Assembly (NCBI GenBank): GCA_963704025.1
Contig: CAVPGP010000001.1
Location: forward strand, 744,001 to 808,000
DNA: 64,000 nucleotides
Direction of reading: 5' to 3'
Source: CAVPGP01 sp963704025
GTDB lineage: Bacteria; Actinomycetota; Thermoleophilia; Gaiellales; Gaiellaceae
Shown: positions 55,957 through 61,845 of the stretch, piece by piece
Numbering within the stretch: the stretch's first letter is position 1
Layout of the letters: each line of letters starts with the position of its first letter
The notes under the pieces: model-generated
The model's input: only the letters and a program-made list of their open reading frames with translations
What the model was told of the DNA's origin: nothing
The model's database searches: none
Program-made: the position numbers and the translations under genes

Positions 55957-55970
55957 AAAAGGAGGTCGCC

Positions 55971-56594
55971 GTGCCGCTCGTCCCCATGGTCGTCGAAGCG
56001 GACGGGCGCTGGGAGCGCTCGTTCGACATCTTCTCCCGTCTGCTCCGCGAGCGGATCGTGTTCCTCGGCACCGAGGTGACGGACGAGAGCGCGAACGTGA
56101 TCGCGGCGCAGCTCCTCTTCCTCGAGGCGGAGGACCCGCAGAAGGACATCTCGATCTACATCAACTCGCCGGGAGGCTCGGCGTACGCAGGCATGGCGAT
56201 CTACGACACCATGCAGTTCGTCCGGCCTGACGTGGCGACGGTCTGCATCGGGATGGCGATGTCCGCCGGCGCGATGATCCTCGCCGGGGGCGCTCCCGGC
56301 AAGCGGTTCGTGCTGCCGAACTCGAAGGTGATGATCCACCAGGGCTCGGCGGGGTTCCGGGGCACCGCGGCCGACATCCAGGTGCAGGCGCGCGAGGTGC
56401 TCGAGATGACCCGCAGGATGGCCGAGATCCTCGCCCGGCACACCCGGAAGTCGGTCGAAGAGGTGATGGAGGACATCGACCGCGACCGCTTCATGTCACC
56501 CGAGGAGGCGATCCGGTACGGCCTCGCGGACGAGATGTTCACGACCCGATCGGCGCCGGATCGAAGCTACACTGGCTTCGCGTCGCGCCCGTAG
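55971..56594 (+). CDS. clpP: ATP-dependent Clp protease proteolytic subunit
   Basis: A 207-aa ClpP. GTG 55971 follows AAAAGGAGG. Family segments: LLRERIVFLGTEV, DISIYINSPGGSAYAGMAIYD, the Ser nucleophile in GMAMSAGAMILAGG, the His in VMIHQGSAGFRG and RFMSPEEAIRYGLAD. It degrades unfolded proteins with Clp ATPases. The end is odd: the stop TAG at 56592-56594 consists of bases 8-10 of the downstream tRNA gene, so coding and tRNA sequences overlap by 10 nt. Its placement behind an ArsR-type operator is also unusual. Confidence 0.93.
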   Translation: MPLVPMVVEADGRWERSFDIFSRLLRERIVFLGTEVTDESANVIAAQLLFLEAEDPQKDISIYINSPGGSAYAGMAIYDTMQFVRPDVATVCIGMAMSAGAMILAGGAPGKRFVLPNSKVMIHQGSAGFRGTAADIQVQAREVLEMTRRMAEILARHTRKSVEEVMEDIDRDRFMSPEEAIRYGLADEMFTTRSAPDRSYTGFASRP

Positions 56595-56657
56595 CTCAGG
56601 GGATAGAGCGCTGCCCTGCGGAGGCAGAGGTCGCATGTTCGAATCATGCCGGGCGCA
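56585..56657 (+). tRNA. tRNA-Arg, anticodon GCG
   Basis: Full cloverleaf of 73 nt: acceptor GCGCCCG/CGGGCGC with discriminator A, D-stem GCTC/GAGC, anticodon arm CTGCC-CTGCGGA-GGCAG, T-arm GCATG-TTCGAAT-CATGC. The loop places GCG at 34-36, reading CGC and CGU (Arg). A20 in the D-loop fits arginine identity. CCA is not encoded. Most bacteria use A34 (ACG) here, so GCG is unusual. Sequence past the 3' end changes to lower GC. Confidence 0.93.
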
Positions 56658-56681
56658 TGGCTTAAACAAGCCAAATCTGCC

Positions 56682-57050
56682 ATGCCTCAGGAGCAGGAAA
56701 GACGCGAATTAGTGCTATGTCCTCTGCTTCCGAGGAACCCACGTCCTGCATCGAAAGCCGCTCGCGAGCGCGAGGCGAGGGTCTACTGGGACTCGATGAC
56801 GCCCGAGCAGGAAGCGTGGCCGCTCAGGCAGATGGCTTCCATCGAATGGGCCGCTGAGCGCAGGAGGCGGCGTCAGTTAGCTCGTTGCGTGTTCCCGGGG
56901 TCCACGGCCTGCGTGTCCGGGCGTTGTGGCAATTCCCATGGCCGCATCTGCACGGAACTATCGTGGCGGTTTACCTCACGGAGAACAACGACCGCCCCGA
57001 CCGCCGCGATGCACAACGCAGTCGGGAACGCTCCGCGCCTGCCGACGTGA
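56682..57050 (+). CDS. Possible small ORF downstream of tRNA-Arg (doubtful)
   Basis: From ATG 56682 a 122-aa frame reads MPQEQERRELVLCPLLPRNP, then charged EREARVYWDSMTPEQEAWPL and IEWAAERRRRRQLARC. Its second half is antisense to the 3' end of the membrane protein gene at 56873, where I trust the minus strand. If real, only the first part, to about 56880, is likely protein. No ribosome site beyond GGAGCAGG within the frame. Confidence 0.25.
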   Translation: MPQEQERRELVLCPLLPRNPRPASKAAREREARVYWDSMTPEQEAWPLRQMASIEWAAERRRRRQLARCVFPGSTACVSGRCGNSHGRICTELSWRFTSRRTTTAPTAAMHNAVGNAPRLPT

Positions 57051-57589
57051 AGCAGGCTGAGAGATGAATAACTCAACAAGTAGAGCCATCCGCCGATCGC
57101 CGCTCCGTACACGATCGCCAACGCGCGATCGTGTTTCACGGTCAGTGCGCCGAACAGCCTGAAGCCGCTTTCACCCTTCTTGGGGACGTAGATGCGCTCC
57201 GAGAAGACGCCTCCCTGCTCAGGCCATTCCGCTCGTTTCTCGACACCGTCTTCGAGCCACCGGCGCTCGCGTTGCGGCACCGCGCTGATGAGGTGAAGTT
57301 CTTTCTCCAGCACTCGCGCGCGGTGCGAAGCGCCGTTGTACACCTCGCTATTGCGTAGCTCGTAGATGAGAATGCCCAGCGTCGCGGCCAGTCCTAGCAG
57401 TGACACGGCAAGAATCACTCGCTGCTCGCCCACCTTCGAGACGAGGGCGACCGTTGCCCCAACGATTGCCGGAACGAATGCCAAGAGCTTGAAGCGGATG
57501 TCCGCGAGGACACCGAAGACCTCGACCGTACGCGCGTAATCCTCAAGGAGCAGGCGCTGGTGGGCTTCTTGCTCTGGCTCAAGGCTCAT
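56873..57589 (-). CDS. Membrane protein of unknown function in a low-GC segment
   Basis: A 238-aa protein from ATG 57589 (MSLEPEQEAHQRLLLEDYAR). Two TM helices near residues 30-75 (LLAFVPAIVGATVALVSKVG, VILAVSLLGLAATLGILIYE) are followed by a soluble domain (HRARVLEKELHLISAVPQRE, VFSERIYVPKKGESGFRLFG). Two more TM helices (ALAIVYGAAIGGWLYLLSYS, GAFPTALCIAAVGAVVVLRE) close it. The 2TM-soluble-2TM layout recalls small membrane effectors of conflict systems, but I see no named family. Codon use is visibly less GC-rich than in neighbouring genes, suggesting transfer. Confidence 0.7.
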   Translation of the reverse strand: MSLEPEQEAHQRLLLEDYARTVEVFGVLADIRFKLLAFVPAIVGATVALVSKVGEQRVILAVSLLGLAATLGILIYELRNSEVYNGASHRARVLEKELHLISAVPQRERRWLEDGVEKRAEWPEQGGVFSERIYVPKKGESGFRLFGALTVKHDRALAIVYGAAIGGWLYLLSYSSLSLLHVGRRGAFPTALCIAAVGAVVVLREVNRHDSSVQMRPWELPQRPDTQAVDPGNTQRAN

Positions 57590-57769
57590 CTGTGGTCGTG
57601 CGAAGCTTTGCATCGGCAGCGGCTTCTCGCCAGACGACAAGGTGTCCCGTCGTCGACGAACGCGCGATGGAGCTGTGTTGCCGAGGCAGGTTGAGCCGGG
57701 GGCGAACTCGGCACCCCGCGCGCTACGCTCGCTCGCACGACGATGGGAGAGTCCAAGCGGGGCCGAGCG

Positions 57770-58279
57770 ATGCACACCCTCTACCTCCTCCGGCACGCGA
57801 AATCCAGCTGGACTGATGAGACGCTCCCTGACCGGGAGCGGCCGCTGTCGCAAAGAGGCAGCCGGGATGCGAAGCGGATCGCCAAGCACCTTGTCCGGCT
57901 CGGAATCGAACCTGAGCTTGTCCTCTGCTCCTCCGCTGAGCGCACACGAGAGACGCTCGAGCTGGTACGACCCGCGCTCGGGGCGACCTCGACCGTGAGG
58001 CTGGAGGCGGACTTGTATGCCGCCTCCGCCGACGAGCTGCTCGAGCGCATTCGCGCCGTGCCTGAGGCGGTCGCCTCGGTGATGTTGATCGGGCACAACC
58101 CCGGCCTCCAGAACATCGCGCTTGTTCTCGCTTCGGCCGGGGCCGAGCTCGGGCGGCTCGAGGCGAAGTTCCCGACGGCTGCGCTCGCGACGCTCACGCT
58201 CGCGAACACGACTTGGCGCCAGCTGTCCCAGGGCGACGCGGTGCTCGCCGCGTACGTCGTTCCGAAGCAGCTTGGCTGA
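57770..58279 (+). CDS. Phosphohistidine phosphatase SixA family
   Basis: A 169-aa histidine phosphatase. TLYLLRHAKSSWTDETLPDR carries the RHG-type motif (RHAK), LVLCSSAERTRETLEL the phosphate-binding Arg, and VMLIGHNPGLQNIAL the second catalytic His. SixA dephosphorylates phosphohistidine (for example on ArcB or NPr in E. coli). The ATG at 57770 matches homologues; a further ATG at 57743 would add nine residues. Confidence 0.92.
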   Translation: MHTLYLLRHAKSSWTDETLPDRERPLSQRGSRDAKRIAKHLVRLGIEPELVLCSSAERTRETLELVRPALGATSTVRLEADLYAASADELLERIRAVPEAVASVMLIGHNPGLQNIALVLASAGAELGRLEAKFPTAALATLTLANTTWRQLSQGDAVLAAYVVPKQLG

Positions 58280-58589
58280 GCCCGCGTCTCGCCCGGCCTT
58301 TCAGACCTCAGCAGCGGGCCATTCCGACTCGCGCAAGTGCAAGAAAGGCATTGTCCCGGAGCCTGCAGCACGGGTGCTGCGGGCCGGTCGCTCAGTCCGC
58401 AGCGTTCGATTCAGCCGATTTGCAGGGGAAGACCGAGTTCTTGCACCCCACGGGGTTAAGGCCAAGGTCGATGATGCGGAGTCCCTTTGGAGCCCGCCTC
58501 CGAAGCGAAGATCTCACCGGTGGCGCGGAAGATCCTCCCGCTTGCCGACGTCTGGACCTAGACGGCGCAGAACGATTCGAGGGGGAGCG
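58280..58589. other. Gene-free 310-nt stretch before the 110-aa gene
   Basis: Open frames here have no start with a ribosome site. A hairpin GCAGCACGGGTGCTGC near 58363-58378 stands about 85 nt after the SixA stop and may terminate it. Base composition is mixed and lower in GC than most of the window. I see no promoter I would name, except that GGGGGAG just before 58590 is the ribosome site of the next gene. Confidence 0.5.
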
Positions 58590-58922
58590 ATGGCCATCAC
58601 GTCGATCCGGATCGAGAATTACCAGTACTACGTCTTCTCGTCGCGGAACTCGTCCAGTCCGCCGAGCGCGGTCATCTTGCTCTACGACCCGAGCAACGCC
58701 TGGGTGGGGGCGCTCTGGTTCGTCAAGGAGTCGGGCGCATTGCCGACCGCCTCCGAGTCAGGCGGCAGATACCTCCTCTCCTACTCGTACGCGGACCTGC
58801 CCGTCATCGTCGACATGCTGAGAAACGAGACCCCCGTCTACCTCATCGTCGACCCGGCTGGGTTGGTTCTCAACTGGCGAATCTCCACGTTCGAAGAGCC
58901 AGTCGGAGAAGGCGAGCTCTAG
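58590..58922 (+). CDS. Uncharacterised protein, 110 aa, upstream of the caspase-CHAT pair
   Basis: ATG 58590 follows GGGGGAG. The product is beta-rich: AITSIRIENYQYYVFSSRNS, SAVILLYDPSNAWVGALWFV, GGRYLLSYSYADLPVIVDML and PVYLIVDPAGLVLNWRISTF. It ends EPVGEGEL. I know no family. It stands 288 nt upstream of the caspase gene on the same strand, in an accessory segment, and could be a small accessory or sensor of that system. The 288-nt gap itself shows only a weak -10 (CATACGAT) and the GAGGAGG ribosome site. Confidence 0.6.
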   Translation: MAITSIRIENYQYYVFSSRNSSSPPSAVILLYDPSNAWVGALWFVKESGALPTASESGGRYLLSYSYADLPVIVDMLRNETPVYLIVDPAGLVLNWRISTFEEPVGEGEL

Positions 58923-59210
58923 CCAACGAAGAACGATCTTCCGTCGCAAGTCTTCCAAGAGCGAATGCTCGGAAGGCGCCGGTCTTCATCCGTGAAGTGA
59001 CGTCAACAGCGCTGGAGAATCGACGTGGCGTACGACCTTGAAACTTCGCTGCGAGCTCCAGGTGCGGACGGCGACAGGCTTGAGGTCCCAAGCGATTCGA
59101 TCTCGAGGAGCAGTGGCACTCGGTTCGCGGGCGCCTGGAAAACGCCGGCGGGTTCGGCATACGATCGCGGGTGGCACGCAGGTGGTTCACCATCGGTCGA
59201 GGAGGCGCCC

Positions 59211-60017
59211 ATGGCGAAAGGCAAGGCGGTTCACATCGGGCTCAACCACATAGACCGGGCGCACTACGGCACCGACGGCGAGCTCTACGGCTGCCACAAC
59301 GACGCGCACGACATGCAGAAGCTCGCGCGCAAGCTGCGCTACAAGACGAAGGTGCTGCTGGACGACGCCGCTACGGTCGACGGCGTCAAGTCGGAGCTCC
59401 ATCGCGGCGGGGCCGAGCTCCGGCCAGGCGACACGTTCCTGCTGACATACTCAGGTCACGGCGGTCAGGTCCCGGACACGAACGGCGACGAGGCTGCAGA
59501 TCCGCTCGGCGGCGCCGGCGACGGCCGGGACGAGACGTGGTGCCTGTTCGACCGCATGCTCGTCGACGACGAGCTCTACGCCCTGTTCGCCGGCTTTGCC
59601 TCTGGAGTTCGGATCGCCGTGCTCTCGGACAGCTGCCACTCCGGCACGGTGACGCGCGAGGTCGAGCTCGGCGGGCGGTGCCTGCCGGTCAAGACGCTGG
59701 CGCGCGTCTACAAGCAGCACAAGCAGCAGTACGACTCGATTCAGCGCGACTTTCCCTCGAGCAGCCGCGTGACCGTGGGGGCCTGCGTGATCCTCATCTC
59801 CGGCTGCCAGGACAACCAGACGAGCGCCGACGGCGATGGGAACGGCCTGTTCACCGAGCACCTGAAGGCGGTGTGGGACGACGGCACGTTCAAGGGCACG
59901 CTCGGACGACTGCGCAGCCGGATCGCAGCCACCATGCCTCCCGACCAGACGCCGAGATACTCCGTCGTCGGCACACATGACCTCGCGTTCGAGCGGGCCC
60001 AGGCGCTCTCGCTCTGA
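59211..60017 (+). CDS. Caspase-family (C14, orthocaspase/metacaspase-like) peptidase
   Basis: A 268-aa stand-alone caspase-fold peptidase. ATG 59211 (MAKGKAVHIGLNHIDRAHYG) follows GAGGAGG. LYGCHNDAHDMQKLARKL is the first conserved block. The catalytic His is in LLTYSGHGGQVPDTNGDE (about residue 82) and the Cys in IAVLSDSCHSGTV (about residue 142). AGCVILISGCQDNQTSADGDG-type residues and NGLFTEHLKAVW follow. There is no TM or death-type adaptor domain. Such peptidases cleave after Arg/Lys in known orthocaspases. The CHAT peptidase gene begins 32 nt downstream, so the two are cotranscribed. Confidence 0.9.
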   Translation: MAKGKAVHIGLNHIDRAHYGTDGELYGCHNDAHDMQKLARKLRYKTKVLLDDAATVDGVKSELHRGGAELRPGDTFLLTYSGHGGQVPDTNGDEAADPLGGAGDGRDETWCLFDRMLVDDELYALFAGFASGVRIAVLSDSCHSGTVTREVELGGRCLPVKTLARVYKQHKQQYDSIQRDFPSSSRVTVGACVILISGCQDNQTSADGDGNGLFTEHLKAVWDDGTFKGTLGRLRSRIAATMPPDQTPRYSVVGTHDLAFERAQALSL

Positions 60018-60048
60018 GCGGACGCCGCGCGCGCGCCGCACACGCGCG

Positions 60049-61842
60049 GTGCAGACGCTCGAGCTTCGCGTCGTCCACGGCTCGCTGGAGCACGCCGCCC
60101 ATCCGGTCGCGGTCGGCCACTACCAGGGCATGCCGCTCGACGGCGCCGAGGGAGCCGTCGACCGCTGCCTCGGCGGCATCCTCGGCGAGCGGCAGCTGCT
60201 CGGCGCGTACCCGGAGCAGGAGGGATCGGCAATCGCCGTTCGCGGGACGCCGGACTCCATGCCTCCGGGCGCGCTCGTGCTCGGGCTCGGCGTCGCCGGG
60301 GAGGTGACGGCCGCGAAGGTGGCACAGGCGATGACGCAGGCAACGATCCTGCGCGCCCTCGCGGCGCTCGACGAGCCGGAGGCGGAGAAGCCGCGCGCGG
60401 TCGGCATCTCGGCGGTGCTGGTGGGTGCGAACCCGCTCGACGGCATCTCCGTCGAGCGGTCGCTCGCGGCGCTCGTCGAGGGAGTCGTTGCCGCCGTACA
60501 CGCCCTCCAGGCGGGACCGACGGTGTCGTCGGCAGTCCGGATCGGGACGCTCGAGGTGGTCGAGCGGTACGAGGCACGCGCCGAGGCCGCGTTCCGCGGG
60601 CTCGACTCGCTGGCGACGCTGATCGGCGCGCATGGCGGGATCGAGCTGCGACCGGCCGCGGCGCTCGTCCGCGGCGAAGGCGGCGTTGACGGTCAGCCGC
60701 CCGCCGACTACAGCGCCGGCGCGTGGCTCCGGCTCGACGTCCGCGCGCTGCCCGGGGGTACGAAGGACGGTTTCCGCCGGCTCGAGCTCACATCCGCGGC
60801 GCGACGTGCGCGTGCCGACCGGCTCGAGCAGATCCTCGAGAGCGCGACGGTCGACGGGCTCGTCGCCGCCTCGGTCGGGCGGACGCATCCGGACCCGCAG
60901 GTCGCGAACACGCTCTACGAGCTGCTGCTCCCGGCCGAGCTCAAGGCAGACTTGCTGGCGGCGGACAACGTGCATCTTCTGCTCGAGCCCGAAACCGCCG
61001 GCTACCCGTGGGAGGCGCTCGCGCCGCGCGACGGCGACGACGCTCTCGCGCCGCTCGCGCTGCGCGCCGGCGTCCTGCGCCAGTTTGCCGATCCCGACAT
61101 TCGCAACGCCCGCTTCGCCGTCCGGCGCGCGGCGGGGCTGCACGCGCTCGTGATCGGGAACCCGCCCGCCGGTGACGCGCCCGACCTGCCGGGCGCGGCA
61201 CGGGAGGCGCAGCGCGTGGCGACGCTGCTCGGTCACGTGAAGGGCGACGGCCCGCCGTTCACGGTTCATTCGCTGACGTGGAGCGACGACGAGGCGCAGG
61301 CGGTCGGTCTCCCGGCGGTCGACGACGCCGAGACCTGGGAGCACGTGCTGAACGCGCTCTACCGCTACGAGTACCGGATCGTCCACATCGCGGCCCACGG
61401 CGCGTTCGACCCGTCGCACCCGGCACGCTCCGGCGTGCTCGTCGGCGACGGCCGCTTCCTGACGGCGCAGACCGTGGCGCAGCTCGGCGCGGTGCCCGAG
61501 CTCGTCTTCCTCAACTGCTGCCACTCGGGCCGCGTCGACGACGCACCGCACGCGACGCGCCGGCACGGCTCCGCGAACCTGCTCGCCGCGAGCGTCGCGC
61601 GCGCGCTGATGGCGCTCGGCGTCCGCGCCGTCGTCGCTGCGGGCTGGGCGGTCGACGACGATGGCGCGATCGCGTTCGCAACGGCGTTCTACGAGCAGCT
61701 GCTCGAGCGAGGCACCGCCTTCGGCGACGCCGTCCATGCGGCACGCCGGAGCGCCCACGACGCGAGCGACTCGATGACCTGGGCCGCCTACCAATGCTAC
61801 GGCGACCCGGAGTTCCGCCTGCGCGCCGCCGCGCCGGCCTGA
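60049..61842 (+). CDS. CHAT-domain peptidase with an N-terminal macro/M17_N-like region
   Basis: A 597-aa protein starting at GTG 60049 (VQTLELRVVHGSLEHAAHPV). Residues 1-160 (VAVGHYQGMPLDGAEGAVDR, GALVLGLGVAGEVTAAKVAQ) resemble the leucine-aminopeptidase N-terminal macro-like domain; that is tentative. The C-terminal about 270 residues form a CHAT (caspase-HetF) domain: YPWEALAPRDGDD, ALVIGNPPAGDAPDLPGAAR, catalytic His in IVHIAAHGAFDPS (about 449) and Cys in VFLNCCHSGRVDD (about 489), then WAVDDDGAIAFATAFYEQLL. CHAT proteases act in bacterial conflict systems and are often activated by a partner. Neighbouring the caspase, this suggests a proteolytic relay. Confidence 0.88.
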   Translation: MQTLELRVVHGSLEHAAHPVAVGHYQGMPLDGAEGAVDRCLGGILGERQLLGAYPEQEGSAIAVRGTPDSMPPGALVLGLGVAGEVTAAKVAQAMTQATILRALAALDEPEAEKPRAVGISAVLVGANPLDGISVERSLAALVEGVVAAVHALQAGPTVSSAVRIGTLEVVERYEARAEAAFRGLDSLATLIGAHGGIELRPAAALVRGEGGVDGQPPADYSAGAWLRLDVRALPGGTKDGFRRLELTSAARRARADRLEQILESATVDGLVAASVGRTHPDPQVANTLYELLLPAELKADLLAADNVHLLLEPETAGYPWEALAPRDGDDALAPLALRAGVLRQFADPDIRNARFAVRRAAGLHALVIGNPPAGDAPDLPGAAREAQRVATLLGHVKGDGPPFTVHSLTWSDDEAQAVGLPAVDDAETWEHVLNALYRYEYRIVHIAAHGAFDPSHPARSGVLVGDGRFLTAQTVAQLGAVPELVFLNCCHSGRVDDAPHATRRHGSANLLAASVARALMALGVRAVVAAGWAVDDDGAIAFATAFYEQLLERGTAFGDAVHAARRSAHDASDSMTWAAYQCYGDPEFRLRAAAPA

Positions 61843-61845
61843 CGG

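Noticed and set aside
59025..59210. N-terminal extension of the caspase gene
   Set aside because: The frame is open, but there is no homologous sequence, and ATG 59211 has a strong ribosome site directly before the conserved start.
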